Both the position numbers and the translations under genes were made by a program. Positions 18,801 through 28,407 of a stretch of DNA of 52,813 bases are shown in pieces. The notes beneath the pieces were generated by a model, which worked only from the letters and a program-made list of their open reading frames with translations, made no database searches and had not been told where the DNA came from. Positions within the stretch are counted from its first letter, which is position 1. The number at the start of each line of letters is the position of its first letter. Source of the stretch: a virus; the IMG/VR virus record IMGVR_UViG_3300030331_003561, positions 1 through 52,813 of that record. One strand, written 5' to 3'.

Positions 18801-21800
18801 GTAAATCTATAGGACCTTCAGTGGAACCTACAACATAAATTATTTCTCTTGTACTCATCGCACCATAGAGTCCTTGACCGTCCAAAGATTTCGGGTCAAG
18901 TGCCCAATAACGGTCAAATATATCATTATTTTCAGCATTATTAGTACCTGTACCATTATCTGTTAAATACGAACTATCTGGATACCTTCTAAGTTTAAAA
19001 AAGGACAATTGTTGTTGTGAATTTCTTCTACCTATTTGAACACATATTTCATTTAAGGAATTAAAAAATGACGAAAACGTTATATTTTGTGTTGATAATG
19101 AATTGCCAACTGATGGATTATCTACTATAGTGGGTGGCGTTGATTGTATTTGGTTAGTGGATGGTGGTATATACATAAATAACTTATCAATCATGTCTCT
19201 ATCCCCACCAAGACCAAATCTTCCTGGTTGGTAATAAAATTCAACGATAGTGTTTTGGTCAATGTCGTAATTTACTTCTACATGACCATAACTAATCTCT
19301 TGTGGGTTAGTAGGTACCGGACCGATTCTATTATACACCCTAAAATAGTGAATTAACTTATCTGTTAAACAACATAAATTGATTCTAGCTTTTTTAAATG
19401 GATTTTTATTACTAGATATGGTACCTGGACCACTTATTTCACCTAAGTGGTCTTCGTTTTGAGCAAAATCTAAAACTTTCTGAGGAACTTGATTAGGTGG
19501 TATATCATAAAAATCCAAATTTAACATCATTGACTTAACATTTCCATCACCACAATCCAAACAACTGTTTGTTGGTTCCGTAGGTTCTTCTGGGTCACAT
19601 GGGTCTACAATATCGTTAACTATTAATGATGGGACTCTATTTGGTCGGGAAAAGTGTTCTTTAGACGACTTACCCCCACTGGTTCTATTTTCACCTGAGG
19701 TCTCATCGTCACATAAACTCCAACACTTAGGTATACTTGGTTCTTCCCCACATAAGGATGGGATAAATAATGCTACGTCTCTACAAACTCCAAAATTATC
19801 AGTACGTACCCATTTTCTTTCTGTTATACCTTCCGATGGAATACCTGGACAACAAACCACATCACCTAGTTCAAATAAAGTACTAGACACATCAAATTCT
19901 CCGTAAGTTGCGTCACAAGCACATGGGTCCACCAATTCTTCACATGGATTGTACGTTGATACGAAACAGTCTTGTCCACCAACATTAAAAATACCGTCTT
20001 TGAATATTTCAGGGTTGGTAGTTATTGTAGTTCCAGTAACCTCTGGTGGTTCAATAACTTCATCAAAATTATCACAGTCTTCACCTTCAGTAAAATTATT
20101 TCCACCTAAAAATGGTATAGCGTCAATAGGTCCCAATAAAATCCATTCACTATCTACTGATGGTAGTCCAGTAAAAGAGTTATCGTTACCTTTCCATACG
20201 TACACATTACCTTGGGCATCTAATACCTTATCATTGTAATTGTAAGATATTGATGAGTCATATAGATTAACATCTATAAATTCGTCATTATAACAAATAG
20301 GTACACATATTTCACAAATATTAGAAGTTGTTGTGGCACTAGAACCTAAAAATTGAGCTAACTGAGATTGAAATATCCCGTTAGTGTAAAAATACGTAGG
20401 GTCAAATGTACCGAATGGGGGTTGTGAAGTACAGGTATTACTAAATGCTAAATCACTACACGTTAACCCACCACACATATTAGTTCCCGCATCATAACTT
20501 GCACCAAACCCAAAGTTTTCTAGACCAGGACCACTATACCCTGTGGATAAATTAGTAGCTGTAAGAGCAGTATACGGGTTAGAAAATGTAATTGCTGATA
20601 AAGTACCACCTAAAGCTGTGACAGTAGGATTCTCTACTAAGTCTGCTGGTAAAACAGTAGATGTAGATAAAGCACCATAAATATGTAAAGGGAATGTAAA
20701 TGTGGTTTGTGGTACGGGTTTACCTGTAATTACAGGATATATAAACGCTTGAAAACTATTATAGTTATTAAATACATTTGAAAATTCCGTAAAGTCTGTT
20801 TGATACTCTGAGGTTGGCTGGGTAGTAATATAACTCCAGTCACTAATATCATTTTGTGGGGTACGGAAACCACAACTGTTGAAATCTTGGTCCGAGTGAT
20901 ATGATTTACGACTATCAGGAATTATGCCTATCATTAAAACGTCATCACTAACGTTAGGGTCTATAGTGTAATTAGAACCTCCACTACCTGGTGGTAATGT
21001 AAAATTATTAAAATATAAACCGGTACCTATAGTTATTGTGCCTCCACTTTTAGGTAAAGATGCCCAACTTAACCATCTATTATTTATAACAGGTAAATGG
21101 TATACATGTCCTGTGTAGGACGTACCTAAACTACTAACCCAATTATCTACAGCGACTTTAGCAGCATTAGTTTGAGCTAGACCTATTTCTTTATATAAGT
21201 AAAATACCCATATATCTTTATCTGGTGTAGGTGATACTTGATTAGTTTCTATATTTAAACAAATTTCCGTCTTAAATGTGTGGGGGTCAGAACCATTATT
21301 AAAATTCCATGCATCTTCACCATCAGGATATGTAGTACATCCAGGTTCAGTAGTTTTTATACATGAATCAGTACAGACATCATAGGTGTACCCAGAAGGA
21401 CACGTATTAGTCTCAGTATTAAAGGTATTCCCTACTTCATTTATACTAGAAAAAATAGTATTAGCGGTGTAAGTATCTATACCAGCTTGGGTGGAGAAGA
21501 TGTCAAAATCTGTATTGACCGTAAATGTACCCGCACTAAAAGGACCAATAATTTCACAACCAAATGAAGTAGGTCCAGTTGCAAATCCATTTGCTCCTTC
21601 CAATAATAACGTATTTTGACCAGCATTTAAAGTAACAGGCCATACCCACCAATACCTAAAATTGTTAGAACTAAGTCCTCCATTCCATGGGTTGTTAACT
21701 ATTTGAACTCCGTTAAGAGTTGCTCGTATCTCATCATCCCCTGCAAGAGCAAATAAATATTCTCCTTCTTCTGCCACCTCTATACATCTAGAAAAACCAA

Positions 21801-24800
21801 AGAAGTCAGTACTTCCTATCATACTAGCACTATTTACCCCTACTTGATTTAACCTACCCCCTGTAGTGGTTCCATTAGCATCCCAAAAAGGATTAGAAAC
21901 ACCCCCAATAACATTAAAATTAGAAGCTGGTGCTCCAGTTCCACAAGTAGTATAACTACCTGGTATACAAAAACGTGCTCCTAATGAACTATAATTATTA
22001 TTCCCACCAGCTTTATTAATAGTTTGACCTGAAGTTGTAGTACTTGCAGTGTAAGCTACACATAATTCACTTACAGTATCATATTCATACCCTGGAGGAC
22101 AATCACAAACCTCTTGTCCAGTTCCACAAGGTCCCTGAATAACAACACAATTGGGTTGGTCTATCTGAATCCCCGTAGGTGTATTATTATCGTTAATTAA
22201 ATAATATGTAAGATTATGGTTGGGGTCGGTTACATCCTGGGTGATACCACTTAATATACCTACCATATCATCTAACCAAACATTAGTACTCGGGATGTCA
22301 TATAATGTAGTACTACTATAGTAAGTGTTACCTGTATAAACAGTGCCACCTAGAGTAATTTTATTTTGCCAAGTTGCTCCTGAAAATTCTAAACCACCAC
22401 AATCTAAGAAAGCATTAACCAAAACATCATTAGTAATTGGGTAACAACAATTGACAAATGAACCAAAACAATCTAAATCTTCACACAATGGTTCATGTTT
22501 ATAAGAGTATTTGTATCTATGAAAAATAGAATTTTCATATTTTACTCCACCTTGCCATATAGTGGTAGCTGGTATAAGTTGTTCTAATAACCTAATCCAA
22601 TAGTCACCCATATTTTCCACATACTCAATCATTTTTTCATAAGTGTACTTATTACTTGGTATTCCACAAGTTTGGTCACTATTCATATAATCTAGGTAAA
22701 TACTCAACAGTGTTGGATATCCACCTGCGTGTCCGTCATCTATAGTTTGTCTGTTTTTAACATTTATTAAAACAGTCCAAAATTTTTGTGCAAATTCAAA
22801 AAATGATAGTTTAGTTGCGTCAGCTAAAATTTCAGTCCAATCAGGTCCTCCTACACCAGGATATGGAGAACTTAAAGCGTTAGGACCAAAAGGACAACTA
22901 TACCTCCTTGAGTGATTCCAAACATCCCATTCTAATCCTTGGCCTACATTTAAAAATACGTCTACATTTTTTACATTAATAACTAACTTATCATTTTTAG
23001 TCTGGTAGTTAGTTCCTCTATCAGCAAGATTTAAATATCTAAAATCGTTACTATCTTTTTTAACCCAAGATTTTTTATTGTCTACAGTTCTAACAATGGG
23101 AAAACCTAGTTTAGAATCTGGAAATTTTCTATAAAGTTGTAAATAAGGTTCACCGTATGTAAATTTATTTAATTTAGTTTTAATAAACGGTGTATTTCCA
23201 GTAAAAACTGAAGTGTTAAAATCCACTACTTCTTTTCCTGTGTGTTCTGTAGTTTCTTCAAACCAACCAGCACCAGCTTGGAAGTAAGCGTTTGGCCCGT
23301 ATTTAGGAATTGTGGGATATCCGTCTTTATCTACTGGTAAAGCGCTGGGATTTACAGTAGTATTCTTAGTTATAGTTTCATAACCCTGACTAAATCCTGT
23401 AACAATTATTGGTGGGAAAGAATTTGTCGCGGCGGAAAAATAGGTTTGGAGTACTGGTTGTTCTTCAGTATATGTTCCTCCAGATATTTTTAATTCAAAC
23501 TCTTTAAATTTTTGCATGTTCATAGGTTGTCCTGCAACATAAACATGTTCGTTAAATTCTATTAATGCTTCAGGTGCTCCCACAAACCTTAACATAAATT
23601 CTATACCTCTTCTTGTACCCTTACTCTTGAACAAATAAGCCGTGTTAACTAATAATCTTCTATATAATTCAAAATCTAGTTCTGAAGGGGTAGGACTTAC
23701 ACCCTGTGATGGGTACTCTGGGTTTTCGTTTCTCTTAAATAAAGTATCTAAAAATCCTTCGTTTTTAATTGCTGAAGGAGTCCCCCATCCTAGTGTTTGA
23801 GCTAAGTTTTTTAATAACTCATTAGGTACGTTATTCTGACTATCGTAAGTTACGTTGGTCATATAAGCGAGACCATCAATATATTTTTTTACATCATCAA
23901 AACTTCTACCGTAAATTTTTAAAATTTTATCTACTTTTTCATCATAAGTGTCAAATTCTTTAAATGCCGCAGTAGTTAAAAATCTAGAAACTAAATTTGT
24001 TTTGTAAGAATCAAAGGTATCAGCAACATCAAATAATTGACTAAGATAAGCATCAAAAAGAGAACCACTAATTATTATATTACCATCCTCAGTACTAGGC
24101 CATGTGATGAACGTTTTACCTTTTACTATTACACCATTAGCTCCCTCTTGGGGTTGTTGAAATTTAGCAGTATATATTGGATTACTTTTTCTTTCTACTA
24201 AAAACTTTTCTATATCTTCTAAAGAATCAAAACTTTCTTCTATAGTTAATGTATTTGGTTTAATATGAAAAGTATCTACTGTACTAGATTGGCCACTAAA
24301 TGGGTTTCCTGTTACTTTTATATTTAAACTACCTAAATTAGTATTACCAGAAGTAGCTTGAATAAAAGTTAAAGGGTATTGTACATTGTTTAAATATAAT
24401 GAGTATTTTTTAAATGAAAAAAGTAAATTTCTCAATTCATTAAATTCATCACCTGTAGGTATTAGTGAAGCTTGAGTAAACTCCAAACCGAATGGGTTGA
24501 ATAGTGTATATAAATTTAAGTTTAAATTAGTTTCGTTTGTATTAGGATTAAAAGTAATATTTGTTGCGGTTTCTCCACTTAAGAAATCTGCCCAAGTTCT
24601 AAATTGGTCAAACTTCATGGACGCGGGGAATTTTCTAATAACTTGTTGTACCGCTACTTTTAACCTTTCTCTTAGAGACCCATAAAGTGTGTAATTACTA
24701 ACCTTACTCCTATCAAACTTTATAAAAACTTCTAATTTGTTAGAGGCTAGTAATTTGGACTCACTAATATCTGTAATTTGTAAAGTTTCTAAATTTATAG

Positions 24801-24987
24801 GTTCAGAAAAATTACCTAAAGAAAAGTCTCTAGAGTTTTTTTGTGTGAAATTACTTGTGATACTAAAGTTTCCTAAAGTGAATTGAGATGTACCATCAAC
24901 AAATTGATTTCCCACCAATTTGTCTCCAAATACATCTGCCCCATTTCCTGGGATAGGATTACTATTGTTGTTGTAAAGTCCTGACAT
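15889..24987 (-). CDS. Giant 3032-aa tail/baseplate protein: P2 gpI-like N-terminal part fused to multi-domain Cys-rich adhesin
   Basis: Residues about 330-500 resemble the P2 gpI baseplate family (Tail_P2_I). An alpha-helical YGRSFDDVKKYIDGL region and NELLKNLAQTLGW are followed near 455 by LFKSKGTRRGIEFMLRFVGAP, the characteristic Lys-Gly-Thr-x-x-Gly-Ile segment. Then come Cys-rich EGF-like units (CDCPPGYEYD near 962, CPSGYTYD near 1199) flanking a PA14-like segment at about 1020-1150 (EVAEEGEYLFALAGDDEIR, NAGQNTLLLEG). A block at about 1250-1560 is paralogous to the 1028-aa protein, and a CBM5/12-like unit lies near 1585 (YNYNDKVLDAQGNVYVWKG). The remaining C-terminal 1400 residues are beta-rich and end in a Cys-rich segment (CKCGKN...KWCC). 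It therefore probably attaches to the baseplate at its N-terminus and reaches the cell surface with the rest. It is coupled by TAATG to the 303-aa gene. Confidence 0.7.
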   Translation of the reverse strand: MSGLYNNNSNPIPGNGADVFGDKLVGNQFVDGTSQFTLGNFSITSNFTQKNSRDFSLGNFSEPINLETLQITDISESKLLASNKLEVFIKFDRSKVSNYTLYGSLRERLKVAVQQVIRKFPASMKFDQFRTWADFLSGETATNITFNPNTNETNLNLNLYTLFNPFGLEFTQASLIPTGDEFNELRNLLFSFKKYSLYLNNVQYPLTFIQATSGNTNLGSLNIKVTGNPFSGQSSTVDTFHIKPNTLTIEESFDSLEDIEKFLVERKSNPIYTAKFQQPQEGANGVIVKGKTFITWPSTEDGNIIISGSLFDAYLSQLFDVADTFDSYKTNLVSRFLTTAAFKEFDTYDEKVDKILKIYGRSFDDVKKYIDGLAYMTNVTYDSQNNVPNELLKNLAQTLGWGTPSAIKNEGFLDTLFKRNENPEYPSQGVSPTPSELDFELYRRLLVNTAYLFKSKGTRRGIEFMLRFVGAPEALIEFNEHVYVAGQPMNMQKFKEFELKISGGTYTEEQPVLQTYFSAATNSFPPIIVTGFSQGYETITKNTTVNPSALPVDKDGYPTIPKYGPNAYFQAGAGWFEETTEHTGKEVVDFNTSVFTGNTPFIKTKLNKFTYGEPYLQLYRKFPDSKLGFPIVRTVDNKKSWVKKDSNDFRYLNLADRGTNYQTKNDKLVINVKNVDVFLNVGQGLEWDVWNHSRRYSCPFGPNALSSPYPGVGGPDWTEILADATKLSFFEFAQKFWTVLINVKNRQTIDDGHAGGYPTLLSIYLDYMNSDQTCGIPSNKYTYEKMIEYVENMGDYWIRLLEQLIPATTIWQGGVKYENSIFHRYKYSYKHEPLCEDLDCFGSFVNCCYPITNDVLVNAFLDCGGLEFSGATWQNKITLGGTVYTGNTYYSSTTLYDIPSTNVWLDDMVGILSGITQDVTDPNHNLTYYLINDNNTPTGIQIDQPNCVVIQGPCGTGQEVCDCPPGYEYDTVSELCVAYTASTTTSGQTINKAGGNNNYSSLGARFCIPGSYTTCGTGAPASNFNVIGGVSNPFWDANGTTTGGRLNQVGVNSASMIGSTDFFGFSRCIEVAEEGEYLFALAGDDEIRATLNGVQIVNNPWNGGLSSNNFRYWWVWPVTLNAGQNTLLLEGANGFATGPTSFGCEIIGPFSAGTFTVNTDFDIFSTQAGIDTYTANTIFSSINEVGNTFNTETNTCPSGYTYDVCTDSCIKTTEPGCTTYPDGEDAWNFNNGSDPHTFKTEICLNIETNQVSPTPDKDIWVFYLYKEIGLAQTNAAKVAVDNWVSSLGTSYTGHVYHLPVINNRWLSWASLPKSGGTITIGTGLYFNNFTLPPGSGGSNYTIDPNVSDDVLMIGIIPDSRKSYHSDQDFNSCGFRTPQNDISDWSYITTQPTSEYQTDFTEFSNVFNNYNSFQAFIYPVITGKPVPQTTFTFPLHIYGALSTSTVLPADLVENPTVTALGGTLSAITFSNPYTALTATNLSTGYSGPGLENFGFGASYDAGTNMCGGLTCSDLAFSNTCTSQPPFGTFDPTYFYTNGIFQSQLAQFLGSSATTTSNICEICVPICYNDEFIDVNLYDSSISYNYNDKVLDAQGNVYVWKGNDNSFTGLPSVDSEWILLGPIDAIPFLGGNNFTEGEDCDNFDEVIEPPEVTGTTITTNPEIFKDGIFNVGGQDCFVSTYNPCEELVDPCACDATYGEFDVSSTLFELGDVVCCPGIPSEGITERKWVRTDNFGVCRDVALFIPSLCGEEPSIPKCWSLCDDETSGENRTSGGKSSKEHFSRPNRVPSLIVNDIVDPCDPEEPTEPTNSCLDCGDGNVKSMMLNLDFYDIPPNQVPQKVLDFAQNEDHLGEISGPGTISSNKNPFKKARINLCCLTDKLIHYFRVYNRIGPVPTNPQEISYGHVEVNYDIDQNTIVEFYYQPGRFGLGGDRDMIDKLFMYIPPSTNQIQSTPPTIVDNPSVGNSLSTQNITFSSFFNSLNEICVQIGRRNSQQQLSFFKLRRYPDSSYLTDNGTGTNNAENNDIFDRYWALDPKSLDGQGLYGAMSTREIIYVVGSTEGPIDLLRSNAYRYNWEMKMSCKGSEYQDIIFNPSMIENSQLYTNGDVPFSLGCGTDTRTPLVNQNESSNRVPVRIADLTTKGNTFNIPVEKAMEEAGVNKDILKNYEVRNSEMYIISNTNPLTQSRNIEYNSPVTITNTNGPTSEIFVENNRKRIKLGWLDKVAKGSENNLIIEFVSNENKSRFSQDIKQKSVGNGVLTLPNEEELPSSRNTRGEDNVSFYNSTDNRSLDIRVNDPNEPTPRKYVTYTDLRDWAINSIGEIKDLSNKQILYTSGGLVQGFQIGPTYTTNVANSQYLSGLVPIGDVETEFLISTLGSFEDYVRNQTGSTSSGLTISLSGINTNYSGYTNLSGYTDNQEQNISPDFVFDISLKGSSMSLGSNIAMSDPIMGEFRLIGDDRQLHPSIPLPLVEREPVLFNLTRQEVSEGGEYFYYKIPKTQNYRLQYKSHLKLEYFDEGWCEYLNVYRNLTENTFPNNDYEFKQLINSSILYNGGFASAPAEYQEGNIANNYTQPYGYLTPVFGYSPNQGFGNFNTTVYIQRIISGTTSATTLGKYTVASNSTITPSANETLILPYNDSDKFTDLYQCTGTTGTTAIFTKECDFYIDTGCVTLDKGDEIRLKVEINWDSTTKAFTGSTTGTSVNLTLGSNYTTNPESRPWFRVINKECNVTTSNNYLYWQPNEDSVLTESFINGKNVPPSPNDKKGKLILLNSIEEETNYLVPKVNKNNLNNLTYLDIPTDKNYKGPLKLIPTTEKTNNWVKAIEEGRITDYRINDVKLLNIDKGSEVKWNIPVNFNNEVESISLDDSSHTFVVQSTVGVKGTDKSFDIINTLEPNVTTESIKEPNNESKTLLDRGTISYISSRPLEDRTIDFRENHTIIRDKVIIVESGVYDKDTPTPTPSRGEYCKCGKNTYLEVPKTSNYPCSKWCCATDYNGTEYYGCKGKTPAQWIDGLYRDTNISTRPLIITEGKPPGVIRF

Positions 24988-25898
24988 TACTGTTGTGCAA
25001 TATTATTAAACGCTTTTGTAAAGTCTATATTATTACCTCTATCTTGTCTCACCTCATATAGTGGTGCTCCAAATTGGTCTCTTGTTTCGTATAAATTATA
25101 CTGTTTATAAATGTTATTACTACTATCGTAAATAGTGTAGATTCCGTCACTAAGTGATTTAGTTTGATTACCATATAAAGCTATACCTAAACTATCTATA
25201 TCGTAATCTACCATTTCTATTTCGATATGTACTGGATTAAAATGAGTATTAGTTATTATGACTGATTGTGCTGGTTGACCTATAAAAGGTAAAGCGGTGG
25301 GTTTATTTGAAGGAGCTGATGTTGGTGTCAGTGTACAAAATAAAAGGTTACTCCCTCCGTTAATGTATCGGTATCTAATAGCTTTTTGATTACTATTTGT
25401 TAAATTTTGAGTTATAGGTTCACAAAAAAATGAAGAAGTAATTAACCTATAAAAATTAGGTATTTTAGTACCGTCTTCATTTAAATACTCAATTCTATAC
25501 CCCACTAAACCATTATTAACAAATTTATTTCTAGATTCACTAGGAACATTATTTAAGTCAAACACTAATCCTTTTACGTTAGGTAATGAAGAAAGTACTC
25601 CACAATCAGTAATTGTAGTTCTAATTTCTAGTGGTCTAATGATAAGGTTGTATATACCTTTACTACTAAAATCATTAAAGGGTAATCTTAAATTATACAT
25701 CCCACCTAATAGTTCAATACCAGTATTTCCTCCTGTTTCAGCATTGTGGTAGTATGGTGTCAGTATACTTTTAGCGTCTAATTTTTTTATTGTAGCATTT
25801 GCTACAGATTCTCGTGATTCTGTGTACAATGATAGTATCTCGACATTTTCAGGTGAAACGTCTGACAATCTTTTAATTCCGTAAGTACCTAAAGCCAT
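24987..25898 (-). CDS. Conserved-looking baseplate/tail structural protein, family not recognised
   Basis: This 303-aa protein has a balanced composition, more globular than its fibre-like neighbours, with few cysteines and no catalytic motif or membrane segment. Recognisable stretches include SPENVEILSLYTESRESVAN near the N-terminus and GIYNLIIRPLEIRTTI near residue 85. It sits between the Cys-rich 829-aa protein and the 3032-aa protein and shares a TAATG stop-start overlap with the latter, suggesting that its product is made together with, and perhaps binds, the giant protein's N-terminal baseplate-attachment part. A connector or adaptor role in the baseplate is plausible but unproven. Confidence 0.55.
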   Translation of the reverse strand: MALGTYGIKRLSDVSPENVEILSLYTESRESVANATIKKLDAKSILTPYYHNAETGGNTGIELLGGMYNLRLPFNDFSSKGIYNLIIRPLEIRTTITDCGVLSSLPNVKGLVFDLNNVPSESRNKFVNNGLVGYRIEYLNEDGTKIPNFYRLITSSFFCEPITQNLTNSNQKAIRYRYINGGSNLLFCTLTPTSAPSNKPTALPFIGQPAQSVIITNTHFNPVHIEIEMVDYDIDSLGIALYGNQTKSLSDGIYTIYDSSNNIYKQYNLYETRDQFGAPLYEVRQDRGNNIDFTKAFNNIAQQ

Positions 25899-25905
25899 TT
25901 TTATT

Positions 25906-28395
25906 TTATATTTGTTCTTTTATGTTATAAAACCCATAACCATAAATTATAAGTCCACCAATTGTTGTAACTTCACCCAATCTTTGATTTGTTTCAAACA
26001 CTGATTGTTTACCTCTTTCAATAAATACTTCTGATTGTATTTCTGTTGGTTGGCAAACGTTCATTAATACTTCTTCTTTTACTAAAGGTTCTCTACATAA
26101 TTCTACTAAAGAACCATCTAAAAAATTAGTTCCTTCTTCTGGAAAGTCTAAAGAGTATAAACAACTACCATCATCTAACGTTGCGTTAGGGTTGAAATTT
26201 ATCGCGTTGGGGTCTGTACAACCTTCTATATTGTATATACAACTTCCATCATCGATATTAGCTAATGGATTATAGTTTAAAGCGTTAGGGTCGGTACAAC
26301 CAGGGCCTTCACCTGGGATACTATAGTCACAACAAGTTATGTCGGGAATTAAATTATCTAAAACAAAACTTGCGGTTACTGGTTGTGGAAGTGTGGGGTT
26401 ACTTAAATTTACTTCATTTGCTTTATCTTGTAAGCTAATTCCACCACAAACAGATGTGTCTATACCAGAAGTATTGGGTAACACATTTTCAGCTAGAACG
26501 TCTACACAACCAAACCCATATATACATTCAGATTGTACGTGAATTGTAGCGTCTTGATTAAAATTTAGAGATGAAAATCCGGGATACTGCGGAGAAGGCC
26601 AAGTACCACCGTTTAACACTCCACCATCATCTCTACAACCAGGAACAGTAATTTGTTCACAATTACCGTCATCTGTTACTGAAACTACCGGGTTGGTAGG
26701 TACAAATCCACCGTTAGGTAAATTAGGGTTTAATGGTATTCCACCTAAAGGTGAGACTCCACTACCTGGTCCACAATTCCAAACATTTAAAGACGGGTCT
26801 GCACAGGGTTGGCCTGTAGCTGGGTCCATACAAAAATTAGAGTTATCTGGTGCATTACCAGGTCCAGTATCTATAGTACAAAAATAATTATTTTGATTTC
26901 CACTATTAAAGGTGGTGTCTGTACACCCAAACTCTTGGAAGGTACAGCACGACACATCATTTGTTCCGTTGGGGTTAATCGCATTACCTTCACAATCTAA
27001 AGTATTTAATGGTGAATAATTAGAGGCACCTGGTAGTGTACAACCTTGATTGTTACACTGGCAAAGTGGTTTATCACCACCATCTGTTACATCATTACCA
27101 GCTTTATCCCAAAATCGGCCATAATCGTATAAATCAGATTTAGGTCTATTTGAAATCATTTGGCTCCACGCCCCTTGAGAAAGTTCTCCACTTCCACCAC
27201 AAGCGTCCCACGTTTCTTGATAACAAGTATCACTGTCTTCTGGGTCATAAGTTCCAGGGGTTATTAATGCTGGGTCGTAGGTATTTGTAACTGTACTAAT
27301 ACACGCACTACAATTAAATCCACTACCATAACAAGTACCAGCACCACCACTACAGTTCCCACTTGAATCCGCTTGATTTGTTTGAGACTTTCCATCACAA
27401 TTTAATAATGCTTGGGAACTATAACTACCGAAATTAGGGTCTTTACATCCAAAACTAACAAATGTACAACAACCGTCAAAGTCCATAAAACTACTAGTAG
27501 GTCCACCTGCAGCTGTTATATCAAAACCACTTTTTCTGTGCCACAAATGAGGAGTTGTATTTGTTGGACCCCCTTTTTGACCCCAAGCGTTACCAACGCT
27601 CATTTGTGGGTGTAGATAACCCCTAAATCCATTTTGTCCACTTAGCTTATACTCCACTCCGTCTATATAGATTGGAGTAGATTTTGATTGATTGTTGGGG
27701 TCCCTACTACCAGAACGAGTCCATATTAATTTACTACCAGAAGCACCAGGACTACCATTACTGTCATATTCGGGTGGTTCACAATCAAAATAAGCCTCTC
27801 GACTAAAATTACAAGGTGGGTAGTCAGCTAATGAAGTATTAATACCTGAAACAGCCCAATCTTCAAAATAACTTTGTGTTAATTGCATACAATTTGACTG
27901 ACATGTTCCGTTGGGTGAACCAATATAACCCCTACTTCCTGGAGCTGTATTATTAGTTATAATTCCAAATGAATTAGGGTTAGTACATCCAAAAGCGTTA
28001 TTTAAACCAAAATAACATTGATGCCAGCTCTTTTTCCAACCAGCACCGAGAAGATATTTACATGGTTGTCTATTATTCCCAGTACCACTATTTTTTTTTG
28101 AAACGTGTGGTCTCCAAACTTGGTTGGGACATCCTTTACAATTTCCTCCAATCGCGAAAGCGGTGACAAAAGGGACATAATTATACGAATATTTCCACTG
28201 TGCAGTATCATCTATTCTCGACATCATATCACAACAGAATCCTCTAGAAGCACCGTCATTATTTAGGTTAAATCCTTTATGACCATTCTGGGTATTACCT
28301 GCACACTTACTATTGGCATTTGGTAATGAAACTACCCCCGAACCAGGGTAATAAGCACCACAAGGATTTCCTTTTCCATCGTTCTTACCAGCCAT
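25906..28395 (-). CDS. Cys-rich structural protein with GCTDP...DDGSC repeats
   Basis: This 829-aa protein is extremely rich in Cys, Gly, Asn and Pro. Near the C-terminus are two well-formed 23-residue units, GCTDPNALNYNP...DDGSCIY and GCTDPNAINFNP...DDGSCLY. At least six more degenerate copies occur upstream (GCTNPNSFG, GCKDPNFG, GCTLPGASNYSP, GCTDTTFNSG, GCRDDGG, GFGCVDVL). This repeat is common in secreted Bacteroidota proteins and in some marine phages, where the Asp/Asn residues probably bind calcium and the two cysteines pair. The N-terminal 120 residues form a separate Cys-rich domain (GFCCDMMS, GNCKGCPNQVW). The last 60 residues lack the repeats and look like an attachment domain (VFETNQRLGEVTTIGGLIIY). 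Neighbours are baseplate and fibre genes. A virion surface role is inferred; no enzyme motif is seen. Confidence 0.65.
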   Translation of the reverse strand: MAGKNDGKGNPCGAYYPGSGVVSLPNANSKCAGNTQNGHKGFNLNNDGASRGFCCDMMSRIDDTAQWKYSYNYVPFVTAFAIGGNCKGCPNQVWRPHVSKKNSGTGNNRQPCKYLLGAGWKKSWHQCYFGLNNAFGCTNPNSFGIITNNTAPGSRGYIGSPNGTCQSNCMQLTQSYFEDWAVSGINTSLADYPPCNFSREAYFDCEPPEYDSNGSPGASGSKLIWTRSGSRDPNNQSKSTPIYIDGVEYKLSGQNGFRGYLHPQMSVGNAWGQKGGPTNTTPHLWHRKSGFDITAAGGPTSSFMDFDGCCTFVSFGCKDPNFGSYSSQALLNCDGKSQTNQADSSGNCSGGAGTCYGSGFNCSACISTVTNTYDPALITPGTYDPEDSDTCYQETWDACGGSGELSQGAWSQMISNRPKSDLYDYGRFWDKAGNDVTDGGDKPLCQCNNQGCTLPGASNYSPLNTLDCEGNAINPNGTNDVSCCTFQEFGCTDTTFNSGNQNNYFCTIDTGPGNAPDNSNFCMDPATGQPCADPSLNVWNCGPGSGVSPLGGIPLNPNLPNGGFVPTNPVVSVTDDGNCEQITVPGCRDDGGVLNGGTWPSPQYPGFSSLNFNQDATIHVQSECIYGFGCVDVLAENVLPNTSGIDTSVCGGISLQDKANEVNLSNPTLPQPVTASFVLDNLIPDITCCDYSIPGEGPGCTDPNALNYNPLANIDDGSCIYNIEGCTDPNAINFNPNATLDDGSCLYSLDFPEEGTNFLDGSLVELCREPLVKEEVLMNVCQPTEIQSEVFIERGKQSVFETNQRLGEVTTIGGLIIYGYGFYNIKEQI
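26155..26301 (-). repeat. Two tandem 69-base coding repeats (GCTDP...DDGSC units)
   Basis: Units at 26233-26301 and 26155-26223 each encode 23 residues and are separated by 9 bases (Asn-Ile-Glu). Both begin Gly-Cys-Thr-Asp-Pro-Asn-Ala and end Asp-Asp-Gly-Ser-Cys plus a hydrophobic residue and Tyr. They are the best-preserved members of a longer, decayed series in the same gene. Confidence 0.85.
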
Positions 28396-28407
28396 TTTTT
28401 ATTAAAT

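Noticed and set aside
3221-24987. Diversity-generating retroelement targeting the fibre genes
   Set aside because: Bacteroidota phages often have them, but there is no reverse transcriptase gene or template repeat visible in this window.
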